A DNA stretch of 64,000 nucleotides from positions 4,773,501 to 4,837,500 of the forward strand of contig BRXU01000002.1 in assembly GCA_030267565.1 (NCBI GenBank), given 5' to 3'. The first letter of the stretch is position 1. Each line of letters starts with the position of its first letter. The notes under the pieces are model-generated. The model was not told the DNA's origin. It did not search any database and saw only the letters and a list, made by a program, of their open reading frames with translations. Below, piece by piece: positions 37,035 through 53,751 of the stretch. A program made the translations under genes and the position numbers. The stretch comes from Pleodorina starrii (lineage: Eukaryota > Chlorophyta > Chlorophyceae > Chlamydomonadales > Volvocaceae).

Positions 37035-37591
37035 TGTACAGTTGCCAGTGAGAGTCCGGCCCTGTTGGCTCTCCCACCTTGCAGATTGTGCGGTGTGACT
37101 GGCGGTGAGTGCCGTACTTGCAAGTAGTGTGCGTGCTACATACGGTACTGTGTGTTGCAGTTGTCCGACCTTTGACCTCCAAACCTCCTCCGATCGGGTC
37201 TCCTCTGACTGGAAGATGGCACACCGGCATCGGCTTTTTGAGTGGTAACCCAGAGCGGCACTGGAAATGGGGTACCGGTAATCAGGTGACGCATCTCCCA
37301 ACATTCACAAGATCACAACGCTCAAAGCACCCCCGCCTCCAAGGCGCCATGCAGCACTCATGCGCGCGTACCGTACTTTGCGGCAAGCGGACAAGCGGTT
37401 GGTCAACAGGTGGACCGCCGGCTGGCATCCCCCTTATCGAAGCTCGTCACGCAAAGTGCGCTTTCCCCCTCCCCCCACTCCCCCACGGCAAAACCATCTC
37501 CAATCGTGCGTAGGGTCGTACAGTGGCTGTCGGCCGTCGTCACGCCCATGCCGGGTCGTGCGAAAACGCCAGTCAAACAAAAAAGTCTTCT

Positions 37592-37596
37592 TTACA
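37592..37596 (-). terminator. TGTAA poly(A) signal of MYST gene
   Basis: TGTAA on the minus strand about 226 bases beyond the MYST stop codon. Confidence 0.45.
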
Positions 37597-37821
37597 GACA
37601 ACACTGGTTTGTGTTTGTATCAAATGCACCCAAGCCAAGCACCCGCAAATCACGGACATAGCAAGCCGATGCAAGCGCGACCAAAAAGGAAACCAGTACC
37701 AAGATTCAAGTACAGGTCCACACATCCTGGCTGGAGCACCCGCCGCCATCCGGCGGCCCCGGAAGCCGTGGCCCCCCCAAAACTCCGGTCTCTCTCTCTA
37801 GTCTGCCTCAGCGGCGGTACA

Positions 37822-42937
<5,116 letters not shown>

Positions 42938-43030
42938 TCGCTGCGCGCGACCTAACTTCTGGCGCCTGGAAATGTGTTACGTCAGGGACAACGTTGCAGT
43001 TGTGCCTCCGGTCTGATGCTGTTCACTTTA

Positions 43031-43035
43031 TTACA
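43031..43035 (-). terminator. TGTAA poly(A) signal of the bilin reductase gene
   Basis: TGTAA on the minus strand about 93 bases beyond the stop of the bilin reductase, in the short gap before the MYST gene on the same strand. Confidence 0.5.
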
Positions 43036-43127
43036 TACATGGAGAACGTTTGCATAACAGTTGGCAGCCAGTAGCTTCTGTCAAGCCCTCGTAAAACTTT
43101 GCTCGTCACGCGCCGTAGACTTCGACT

Positions 43128-46100
43128 TCACTTAACCGCCTGCTCCTTCGCGTCGCCCGGCGACGCTAACATCTGTAGAAACTCGTCCGTCATTAGCTCC
43201 TCCGAAGCGGCCTGTGGGGGAGTATACGACAATATGTTAACATCTGCGTAATCACATATGGATCTGCGCTCAGTAACCTACCGCCTGCGCGCCCGACAGC
43301 GCCTCAACTGCCGCGCGGAAAGTGGGGTCGCTTTCGAACAGGAACTGCATCGCAAGGCCGAGCTTCTCCCGCGATACGGGTCGCCCAGCGGCCGCCCCCT
43401 CCAAGGTTTCGGCAGCCCGGGCAGCCTCCGCCTCCATCTCCAGGCCTTGGTTGTAGGCAGCTGCCGGCGAAAGCGGAATGGGAGGGGATTGAACACGGCG
43501 TAAGCAAGTGGTGGCTACCCGGCGCTGCGCGTGCCGCCGGTGGTTTGGTGGGGTTGAGTCACAGGTACTTGGTTCGCTCCCGTCGCCAAATCATCCCCTC
43601 CCCCGACCCGGGGGCACGCAACAACGGAAAAGAGTAGTATCAGGCCCACGACGGGGCAAGCAACGTACCCATGTCTCCTTGCTCCGAGACATCATCGCCA
43701 AAGAACTTCTGTAGCAGGTCCACGGACTGGTCAAAGTACGGCGGCTCGTACGACGGGTCAAAATCAAACATCAGCTGGACAAGGCAGGGGACAAGGGGAG
43801 GGCTGGCATTCAGGCATTGCAAGTCAGCAGCCAGCGTCCTCAACACGGCACTGACAGCAGGCTGGTGTTGGACATCGCCCGAAGCCGACGCCCTCACGGA
43901 AGTTCGGCGAGAACCGCGGCAGATCGCGGGGCACACCGACCCTCGAGCGCACTTCCGAGCCACCCGGCTACCTTGCTCATGTACGCATCCGTCCACTCCG
44001 CCCCGAACGCGGCCTCCAGCACCCGCCGCGTCTTTTTGTTGGCGAGCTGGTTGTCGCAGAACCTGCGACAGGATCGCGGACGCGGGGACCGGGACGAGTA
44101 AAGTCGCAACTCGCAAGCCGCAACTCACACACAAGTTGCCTTTCTTGAGCGCCGCCAGGTCGATTCCAAAGGCGTCGCACACGGCATCATCGAAGCATCC
44201 CTCGAAGAAGCGGTCTCGCGGGCAGTCACGTGGTCACAAATCCGCAGGCGGCCAACACATCTGGGCCAAAGCGCCTGCTCACCAGCCGCTCCAGGGCCTT
44301 GGTTCAGCCCCGGGGCCTTTCCTGAGAGCACCCAAACATTACCGGTACCCAGTTCTTTTGCCCCAGCGTGCACGCCCCCAAAGTAGACCGACCGCCGCCT
44401 GCCCCCATCCCCCATGTGTGTATGTGTCGCCCCACCTGCAGAGGACACCACAGCACCCCTTCACCGCACCCGACTCCCCGTCCGACTCCCCTCCGCACCC
44501 ACCACGCTCCCCGTTAACCCTCCCTTCCAGCTTCGTATGCCAAACAGTCCTCCTCCCCTCGTCGCACTTTCCTTTTGCCGCTGCCACCTCCCCCAAAGGA
44601 CGACCGCCCTGCCCATTCCCCCCCCCCGCCCCGCCGGCCCCCGCACCTCTTCTGCCCCTCCTGCAGCTCCTGCAGCTTGGACGCCGCGCGCCGGTTGCCC
44701 GGCGCCGCCACCACGGGCTCCGCGTTGAGGCTGAGGCTGAGGTGCGCCCGGTGCAGCGCCACCGCGTACTTGGCAAAGGCCGCCAGCTCCTCGGGTGTGG
44801 TGGGCGTGATGCACAGCGCCAGCGGCGAGAACGAGGCGGCGCCCCAGTCGGGAATGCGGCGGGCGGAGGGGTCGGTGCCCTCCAGGAAGGTCCGCTGCAG
44901 GAGCGCCATGGTCTGGGTCGTGGATGGTCGGGTGCCAGGGAGCGGGCGGGCGGGCGGGGAGCAGGGGGCCGCACGGGGATGAGGGGCGGGGCGGTAAAAA
45001 GAAGATACCGATGAGGGGCGGCGGGGGGAAGAGGGTGCAGAGGCGGGGAGAAGGGGGCAGGGTGGGTGGGTTCACGACCCCGTGGCGCATCTCCTCTTCA
45101 CGCCGTCCTGTTCTTCCCTACTCAACTCCTATTCCTGGGGCTTCCTTAAGACCCAAACAGCTGATCCACCGCCCTAGCTGCCGTGCCGGACTTCAACCGA
45201 ACGCCCCCCTACCTCCTCCTCCTTCCCTCCTTCCCTCCTCCCCTCCCCCTCCCTCCCTCCTCCTTCCCTCCCCCTCCCTCCCCCCTGCTCCTTCCCTCCT
45301 CCTCCTTCCCTCCTCCCTGCCCGGGTCGGTCCATGGCGCCCCGCCCCACCTCCATGTACTGCTGCGGCAGCTTGAGTCCGTGCCTCACGGGGCAGCAGTC
45401 CACCACCGCAAGCGTCACCCGCCCGTTGACCATCACAATGTCCAGACCGAAGATGGGCAGGTCGTAGCTGCGCGGGGGACGGGTTTCGGAGCGCACGAGG
45501 GGGGCAGTGGGGGGCGGTGGGGTCTGAGGTAGGTGAAGGTGGATGGAACGGCCCGGCGAGGGGGCCGCGGGGCAATATGCATGGAGGAGGCCCATGCGCG
45601 CGAGACACTCGCAATCCGTGTGGCAAGGGGCACGTGGTTGATGGAAAACACTGTGAGGCGGCCACGCCATGTCGAAGGCGAGCAAGCAAGGATGCGTTAT
45701 GGGTTGTGGGCCCTGGGAACACGCGGCCGTCTGTGCGCACAGGTGGGCGCGCGCGGATGCGACCTTTGCTCTGCGGGTCACACGCCCATGCGCCCGCCCT
45801 GCACACAGGATGCAGCAGCGAAAGGGCCGCAGCCCAAACGCAGCAGCCAGTCGTTCCCCTGGCAGCTAGCTGCCCCCGCGCCCCGTCCCTCCGGCCTGCA
45901 GATCGCCCCTCTTAGCGCGGCTCCGTCATGCAGCCCCGCCCCTGGCGACCCCCGCCTCGTGCCGCTCCGCTCTAGGCCCGCATGCCGGGGCCCGCACCAT
46001 GAACCCCTCTTGCCCCCCCGCTGTTCTCCCTGCTTCGACAACCCGAAACCCCGGCGCCCCTCGGCTACGCAAGCGCAATGGCGGCCCGCTCTCTCGAGAC

Positions 46101-49100
46101 CGCAGACACGGCGCAGGGCGAGGTTGTGGCGTTGTGCCGCCGTGCAATGCACCCCATCCGCCCACACCATTGAAGCCACAACACGCTGCGTCGCTGCTGC
46201 CCCCCCCCCCGTTTACGGGCTCCGGCCTATACGTGGATAACCCCCCCCCCCGCACCCACTTGTATCGCGGGTAGAGCACCACGTGCAGCACCTGCAGTCC
46301 GTCCTGCCGTATGCCCACCTCCACGTGCAGCTTGCGGAACGCCCGGCTGCAGTACACCCGGTTCTCAAGCTGCAGCCGAGGGTAGCTGCGCCAGGGGAGG
46401 GGGGGCGGGGCGAGGGGGCGGGGGGTTATCCACGGATAGGCCGGAGCCCGGGTGGGCGCGAAGAAGTAGATTGGCCCGGATGGGCAAGCTGGCTGGGGTG
46501 ACACATGACGTCAAGAGTAGCCAGGATTCGCCAGCATGGCGGCGGAGATCTCCAAGGATAGCCAGGGCAACACCCCCTTGCGCCAGCATAACACAACCCC
46601 TGCCGCCGCCTCGAGAAGCCGGGGAACGCCGCCCACGCTTGGCGGCCCCACAGCCCCCATCCGGCCTGGCCCCTCACCCCTCGGCGCCCTTCTCCGGGTC
46701 CGGAATGTCCGCGTATGAGAAGCCCTCCAGCTCCCGCTTGGGGTCCTCGCTGTCCACCAGGTCCCACCCGAGGGACTTCCACTTGTCGCGGGGGTACAGG
46801 CACAGGTCTGGGCCGCGAAAAGGGGTGCGCGGCGGGGCGGGGCGGGGCGGCGCCAGAAGGAAAATCGGAGGTAGGAGGAGGCCTGGGTAAAGCGCTACGG
46901 TGTGATAACAGCACGGGCGACAGCAGGCACCCATCTCGCCGCAAGAGCCCGTATGGGCCCCTCATTGTAAAGCACGCCTCCTCCTATGGGCGGACCACCA
47001 CCGCCGCCCACAACGGCAAAATGAGGGGGCCGGTGCAACCCCCGCGGCGCGCCGGCGGCCCTGGAGCGCGAGGTGCCAACCCGGAGCAGCCCGCGGCGCG
47101 GAGGAACTCGCCTTCATCCATGAACTCCCGCCAGCTGCCCTCGATGCGCGCGACCAGGAACTCAATGACGGGGTCCACATACGACTGCAGCAGGGCGGGT
47201 ACCACGCGCGCAGTGCAGCCATCAGTTGCGAGCGGCGTCTAAAGCTCACTTGAAACCAGGAGTCGCGAGCGGCGTCTAAAGCTGACTGGCGACTAGCAAC
47301 GGCACCGAGGCGGCATTGTCTCGTTTCATCCTCTATACCGGTACGCACGCAGGTTCCGTACATTAAGAGAAAGCAGGGGATGCGGCAGGAACGTCCAGCT
47401 GAAAGGCGACGGGCCACGCTCTAGGTACACGGCTCAGGTCGCAGGGGCCCGAACAATCACAGCACCCAAGGCACCCGGCGACAGACCGAGGCCCATTTCT
47501 CCGCTATCCCCCACCCGCGACGACGGCCTCCCCACCGCGCGCCGCACCCGGCGGCAAACCTCCAGCCCTTGCTGCATGCAAACAGGCCTGGCCTTCCGAC
47601 CCGTGGGTCACTTACCTTTAGCCGCCAGCTGCCCATGCCGATGACGTCGTTGGCGGCGGCTGCGGGATAGCCATCCAAGTTCCCGTCGTCTCCGGCCAGC
47701 AGTTTCTACACGCGGCAGTGTCCAAGGAAGGGAATGAAGAGTAGCATTCAGCGTTGGCAGCTGACATTTTGCGGCCTGCTCAGTTGACTGTCGGGCATTT
47801 TATGTGGGGTATCGAGGGAAGAGCGCTTGCCAGGGTGACGGTGGATGGGGGCGAAGCTCCCAATTTCCAAGGCGCCGCCGTCCTGCGCGGCACACCCTGC
47901 TGTCCCACCGGCGGCCAACAGCACCACGGTGGCCGACCGACAGCGTCCCCTTCGCCTCCTAAGTTTCCGGGGCACGCCACAACGGCGTGCCAAGGGCCCC
48001 CAGCGGCAGCGCGCCGCCTTTTCAGCCGCGACTCGTCCGCTTGCGAAGCGCACCGCCTGCCCGCCTTGGCATCAGCTACCAACCCGCGTGGGAGGGAGGT
48101 GGCTAGGTCCGAGGGCGAGGGGGCATATGACCGCACCACCCAGCGGGAGCGACCAACAGGAACGCGCGAACCATGGGTCTGCCGCCCCCACACACGTGCG
48201 CATGTGCGCATGGCAATCTAACCCACCAGCATCTCCGCTTCCTCGTACGCCCGCTCCACGTATGTGTACAACCCCTGAGGGCAAAGCGAGGGACAAGGAC
48301 GTCCATGCGTGAGAAGCAACTAAATGGCGAGGGGCTGATGCGCAACATGCTTACATTCGCAGCCACAAGGCACTGGCTCAGCAAACGGGGGTTGCCAAGC
48401 GGGGGCATGCAAACAAGCGGCTTGCGAGGAGGGAGCATCGAGATAGCGCTCTTTGGCGTGCGCCTTTGACCTCAAGGCGGGGCAACCGCCGTTAGGCCGT
48501 GCCGTGCCGTGCCGTGCATACGGGCTCCGCGACACGTACCTCCGGGTCCTCCCGGAACCCCCGAGTCTGCTCCTCCGCCCTCGCCGCCTCCTCCTCCGCC
48601 TCCTGCTGCCGCACAAGCTCCCGAATGTAATCAGGGGTCCAAACGCCGTCGGAGGACGGGGCGATGGTAGCGGCCGCGTCATCCGCCGCTTGCTCCGCAG
48701 CCGCTGGTCTGCCGGTGCCAGGCGGCGAGGCCGCGGCCTCGTCTCCGGCAGAGGCCCGCGCCGGCGCTAGCGTGCGCCGGCCGTCTGCCCCGGGCGCGTG
48801 TGGGCCTGCGGGTGCGTCATAGAAGGGGAAGTTCCCTTGCTGTTTTACAAGAGGACACGGCGCATGGCATGTCCGCGCCGCTGCATCTGTCTCCAGGTCA
48901 GCGAAGCTAGCCTCTCCCGCATCCCGTGCTCGCGGGGATGCCAGAGTTACGTTCGATACGTATCGCTAGATTCGCCCGGCTCCAGATGTTCATCGTTCGA
49001 TTGCTAGTGAGGACCCACTGACGCGGTTTGATCCGGGAACAGGGCCGGCTAGCCCACGACTGTGACAGGTCCCTTGATTTCGGCTACGACGGCCCTGAGC

Positions 49101-49421
49101 GTGTGTGAGGCGAGCCGTGCGAGATTTCCCCCTCTTGTATGGGCAGGGCACAGCCGGGCGGGAATGGAAATGGGAAGACATGGGCGACAGGCCACGGGCG
49201 CAACCCCAAGCTCGCCCACCCGAACCCCAGCAACCGCGCGGACCCCAGCCGCTGTAACTTTGCCACCAACGGACCCGCATTTGTGTCGACTCACATGGTA
49301 CAGCAGCGTAATCACGAAGTCGATAACAGGGCGAGCGCGCGCGTGACAAGACGCCTGGCCAGCCCCCCGGGCACCTCGACGCAGGTGGCGCTGCGCGTCC
49401 GAGGTTAAGCTGACCAAGCAT
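43128..49421 (-). CDS. Phycocyanobilin:ferredoxin oxidoreductase (PcyA)
   Basis: Plastid ferredoxin-dependent bilin reductase that makes phycocyanobilin from biliverdin IXalpha. Minus-strand exons: 48839-48540, 48274-48227, 47705-47616, 47184-47091, 46807-46678, 46385-46260, 45467-45350, 44912-44647, 44062-43972, 43774-43669, 43460-43282, 43211-43128. A tentative first exon 49421-49295 (MLGQLNLGRAAPPASRCPGG, Arg/Ala-rich) looks like a transit peptide, but its join is unresolved. PcyA active-site residues are present: His and Glu in RKLHVEV, His in QVLHVVLYPR, Asp in DLPIFGLDIV (Synechocystis His74, Glu76, His88, Asp105). Then come PDWGAASFSPLALCI and NKKTRRVLEAAFGAEW. The N-terminal extension is acidic and coiled-coil-like; the C-terminal one is about 110 residues. 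The exon ending at 47091 would need a GC donor. Confidence 0.87.
46211..46250 (+). repeat. Interspersed motif B copy
   Basis: Reads TTTACGGGCTCCGGCCTATA then CGTGGATAACCCCC, immediately before the 46260 splice site of the bilin reductase gene. An inverted copy lies at about 46424-46455 in the next intron and a further copy at about 14613-14650 in a lipase intron. Confidence 0.8.
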
Positions 49422-49820
49422 GGCCTGACAACGTGAAGAATGTAAAGCGGGCGATAAGCCGCTGCAACAAGGATGACACTAAATTCAGCGCATTTGCTTT
49501 ACGGCGGCGTGTGGTGCACCCAAGCAGCAGCTTCAATTCGATTTTACAAAAGATTGGCCAGTTTAGGAAGCCGTAGGTGATTTGGGAGAAGCCGTGTGAA
49601 AGCGGGCAATCTACGGCAGTATAAAAGCAACGGTTCGACCAACGGAATCACAATCAGGCTTTTGTGCTGACCATCTTTCCTCGCTTTATGTTTCCACAAA
49701 TAACTTACTTATCACTTACTACCTGACTCTCACCACCTTCTGTTTCGGCCGGCCTAGCCGGTGCCTGCGGCCCTAGGCTGCAATTTGAAGTTTCAGCAGC
49801 GGGTTTAAAGCGCAGCCAAA
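49422..49820. promoter_or_regulatory. Divergent promoter region, bilin reductase / eRF1
   Basis: About 400 bases between the probable divergent start codons. It is AT-richer than the flanking coding DNA and includes the TATA box of eRF1. The minus-strand side depends on the tentative first exon of the bilin reductase. Confidence 0.45.
49620..49627 (+). promoter_or_regulatory. TATA box (TATAAAAG) of eRF1
   Basis: TATAAAAG lies 201 bases upstream of the eRF1 ATG and is the best core-promoter match in the divergent region. Confidence 0.55.
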
Positions 49821-52800
49821 ATGGGTGACGCAGAGACAGATAAGAATATTGAGATGTGGAAAATCAAGCGGGTGAGTGAAGGCTGGCGGAGATGTTGGAG
49901 CTGGACTCTGGCGGCGCTTTCGCTCGCGCCAACGTTGTGTCAACGCTGCTCTTGCCCTGTCCGCACCGCAGCTAATTAAGGCCCTTGAAGCTGCACGTGG
50001 TAACGGCACCAGCATGATCAGTCTTATCATGCCCCCCAAAGATCAGGTGTGCCCAGCTAGCGGCAGGCCCCGACCCCTTCACTTCTTAACATAAAGCGCT
50101 GGCTGCAGGTCGCTCGTGTTCAAAAAATGCTTGGCGATGAGTATGGCACGGCCTCAAACATCAAGTCGCGCGTCAATCGCCTTTCAGTGCTCTCCGCCAT
50201 CACCTCGGCGCAGCAGCGCCTCAAGCTTTACAACAAGGCAAGCATCGCGTTTTAAACGATATCGATGGCTTTGCATTGTTCTGGCCGTGCACAGGCGAAT
50301 ACTCGTTGGCGGCGGTATTTCGTGCCCCCAGGTGCCACCCAACGGTCTGGTGGTCTACACGGGGACCATCATGACGGACGATGGAAAGGAAAAGAAGGTG
50401 AACATTGACTTTGAGCCCTTCAAGCCCATCAACACTTCGTTGTACCTCTGCGACAACAAGTTCCACACCGAGGCGCTGAACGAGCTGCTGGAGTCGGACA
50501 ACAAGTGCGTGAGATTTCATTCGTGTGCTTCCTCCCGCCATTATTACATGTCATTTTAGGGGAGCGAATAACCTCCCCCGCCTTCAAGTCTGTTTTCTTG
50601 CTGGACGTGGAGCGGAGGGCTGACCCATGGGACTTCCGGGTCGGGAGGGATGGGAGCGGGGCAGGAGGTCCGTAGCCCCTGACCTGTCATGTTTCGCATG
50701 TTTTGCAGGTACGGCTTCATCATCATGGACGGTAACGGCAGCCTTTTTGGCACGCTGTGCGGCAACACGCGCGAGGTGCTTCACAAATTCCTGGTGGACC
50801 TGCCTAAAAAGCACGGCCGTGGTGGCCAGTCGGCGCTGCGTTTCGCCCGTCTGCGTGTGGAGAAGCGGCACAACTATGTGCGCAAGGTGCGGGCACCGGC
50901 CGCGCCAGAAGCGCTGTAAGGTGTTGTCGCTGTGTGCTGGCCGCGGGCAAGCTCCCCGTCGCATGGAATCCCTCATCACGAACCTGGTTGGGGTATGATT
51001 GCCCAAACGCAAAAGGTGTCCCTGGGGACGGCCTGAAGTTGCCCTGGGGGCGCAATTTTTGCTGCGGAGGGGCCGGGACCGCCATTACCATGCCGCGCAG
51101 TGGTGGTGCAATTGCGCAACTGTTGAGCATGCACTGCGTTGTCTTACAGAGCGTGATCAATTTGGGGCCTGCTGCAGGTAGCGGAGATGGCTGTCCAGTT
51201 CTTCATCACCAACGACCGGCCAAACGTGTCTGGTCTGGTCCTGGCGGGCTCGGCGGACTTCAAGACGGAGCTCAGCCAGTCGGACATGTTCGACCCCCGC
51301 CTGCAGGCGGTGGTGCTGGGCGTCGTGGACGTGTCGTACGGTGAGTTCGCGCTGGGGCTAAAACAGAGTACAGGCGGGGTTGGGAAGATACCGGCGTGGG
51401 CAAATGATGGGCACAACGCGTTACCCGGAAGCGAGCAACGCGAGTTGATGTTGGCATGGTATCCATGTGGTGTAGGGTGTTCGTTGGGCTTGCATTCGGT
51501 ACGCCTGGCATGACATCATGAACCGACATTATGGGGCGGATTACCAATTTCCTGCCTACATGTGGCAAGAGATCAAATGGCTCCAGCCCCACAGTACACC
51601 CGCCTGGTCGCACACGGCCCGGCCATTTCCGGTTGACAGGCCGCATCACACGCCACGCGATACATTTGCAATGAATGCACGCGGGGCGGATTACCAATTT
51701 CCTGCCTACATGTGGCAAGAGATCAAATGGCTCCAGCCCCACAGTACACCCGCCTGGTCGCACACGGCCTGGCCATTTCCGGTTGACAGGCCGCATCACA
51801 CACCACGCGATACATTTGCAATGAATGCACGCGGGGCGGATTACCAATTTCCTGCCTACATGTGGCAAGAGATCAAATGGCTCCAGCCCCACAGTACACC
51901 CGCCTGGTCGCACACGGCCTGGCCATTTCCGGTTGACAGGCCGCATCACACGCCACGCGATACATTTGCAATGAATGCACGCGGGGCGGATTACCAATTT
52001 CCTGCCTACATGTGGCAAGAGATCAAATGGCTCCAGCCCCACAGTACACCCGCCTGGTCGCACACGGCCTGGCCATTTCCGGTTGACAGGCCGCATCACA
52101 CGCCACGCGATACATATGCACTGTTAACATATGCACGGGGTACATGGCATGGTTGCTATGACATGCTGGGCGTGATGCCGTTTTGAGATGGTAGCGTGCG
52201 TCATCGTGGAATGGTATCCACGCTCCCGTCCCCGCAGGTGGCGAGAACGGCTTCAACCAGGCCATTGAGCTCTCAGCGGAGATGCTCGCAAACGTCAAGT
52301 TCGTGCAGGAGAAGCGGTTAATTGGGCGATTCTTCGAGGAGATCAGCCAGGATTCGGGTGAGTTGAGGGGCGGGTCGGTTTCGATCGTGACTTCTGATGC
52401 GATGTGATGGAAGTACTGCATGGGAGACTTGACCGGGGGTCCGTACCATTGATCAGGGCAAATTGACGTCCTTCAGCTCAGTGGTTTCTCGCACCGAGTG
52501 AACAACGCGAATTCCATGGCCATGGGGTCACCAGGCTGGTGAAAAAGGGTCTCCCGTGTCGTCACGCCTTCGCCATGGGTGGTCTTGTTGCACGGTGGGC
52601 AAGAGAGGCTTCTTGGGTTGCAGCTATTGCCCCGGCTTCAATGGCAGCATGGCAGCGAGCGTTTCGATGGGGCGTTCATTTTGCGCGGCAGCGTCTGTGT
52701 ACCGGTCCCAGCTTATGGGGCCGCAGTGAGCATTGTCGTGCGCACTGTACATGTGACGACAATGCGCCATGCTGCGGAACGGTGGACGCGAAGACGGTGT

Positions 52801-53654
52801 GCGAACATTCCTCCTGTTCCTCCACTGCCATGACTTGCAGGCAAGTTCGTGTTCTCGGTAAAGGACACGATGCAGTGCCTGGAGATGGGCGCGGTGGAGA
52901 CGCTGATCGTGTGGGAGAACCTGGACTGCGACCGCTACGAGCTGATGAACCCGTCGACCCAGAAGACGGAGATCAAGCTGCTCAACGCAGAGCAGGTGGG
53001 GAAAAGTCTTCTTTTGCGTGTTCGGCTGATCCGCACTGGCAGGCTGCCGGGAAGAAGAGACCCGAGGTAGTCCAAAGCCCGATCCCGTTGCCGCCCCGGG
53101 CGATGCGTGGCCATTAGGGTTACTCGCTTTACAGTTCCAGCAGCCCAGCTGGAAAAGCTTGGCAAGAAGGCATAATCGGATTCTGGTGTTTCTTTGCTCG
53201 GCTTACCCCGCAGGCCAAAGACACGTCGCACTTCAAGGACAAGGAGGCAGGCTGCGACCTGGAGGTGCAGGACAAGATGCCGCTGCTCGAGTGGCTGGCG
53301 AACAACTACAAGAAGTTCGGGTGCACGCTCGAGTTCGTGACCAACAAGTCGCAAGAAGGCTCGCAATTCTGCCGCGGCTTCGGTGGCATCGGCGGCGTTC
53401 TGCGGTACCAGGTAAGTCGGTCTAGCACTCGTCGCTGTCCCTTCGCGCCCCTCCCAATCAGAAGACGTGGAACGCCATTTCCAATCAGAAGACAGTGTCC
53501 GGAAGTAAAGCTTATTATTGATGGATTAGTAATTTGGTGAAGCTGGTCATATCTGACCGGATTTCGGCCCTCACACCCTCAGGTGAACCTCGCGGAGCTG
53601 GATGTGGACGAGGACGATGGCAACGACGCGCTCTGGAGCGATGACGACTTCTAA
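49821..53654 (+). CDS. Translation release factor eRF1
   Basis: Reads all three stop codons in the ribosomal A site and triggers peptide release together with eRF3. Exons: 49821-49871, 49972-50046, 50109-50237, 50332-50504, 50709-50886, 51178-51340, 52238-52357, 52841-52995, 53214-53411, 53583-53654. They join in phase to 437 residues, the same length as animal eRF1. Decoding motifs are GTS (29-31), NIKS (59-62) and YLCDNKF (123-129, the YxCxxxF box). The catalytic GGQ is at 181-183 in [11 protein letters not shown]. Domain 3 (from about 275) contains the mini-domain near [21 protein letters not shown]. The acidic tail ends in ALWSDDDF, the eRF3-binding end. Intron 3 has a GC donor (AAG/GCAAGC). 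Intron 6 holds a 150-bp minisatellite. Confidence 0.98.
51533..52120. repeat. 4 x 150-bp minisatellite inside eRF1 intron 6
   Basis: Four near-identical units start at 51533, 51683, 51833 and 51983; the last is incomplete at its 3' end. The units differ by only a few substitutions. The period is exactly 150 bases, a multiple of three, so long frames stay open on both strands (about 222 codons plus, 275 codons minus). They lie wholly within the intron 51341-52237. Confidence 0.95.
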
Positions 53655-53702
53655 ATAACTCGTTTGTAGCTTTCTCGAAGACAACCGTGCTGGCCTCTCA
53701 CG

Positions 53703-53751
53703 CATCGCTTGATCCGCCGCGGAGCTGCGCCTGTGGCCGGATCAAGCGATG
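53703..53751 (+). other. Stem-loop in the eRF1 3' UTR region
   Basis: A perfect 14-base inverted repeat (CATCGCTTGATCCG and its complement) around a 21-base loop begins 49 bases past the eRF1 stop codon. It may be an RNA structure in the 3' UTR or a small transposon footprint. Confidence 0.6.

Larger units (their letters stand above)
35854..37821. other. Intergenic region between TPR and MYST genes
   Basis: Almost 2 kb between convergent genes with no supported coding sequence. It contains a GT dinucleotide run at about 36985-37034, two TACCGGTA palindromes near 36903 and 37269, and a TGTAA on the minus strand serving the MYST gene. Confidence 0.5.

Noticed and set aside
51533..52120. CRISPR-like array
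   Set aside because: The units are directly adjacent with no unique spacers, and the genome is eukaryotic nuclear.
51272..52186. Repetitive protein genes on both strands of the 150-bp array
   Set aside because: The repeat lies inside an eRF1 intron whose flanking exons join perfectly. The frames stay open only because the period is divisible by three.
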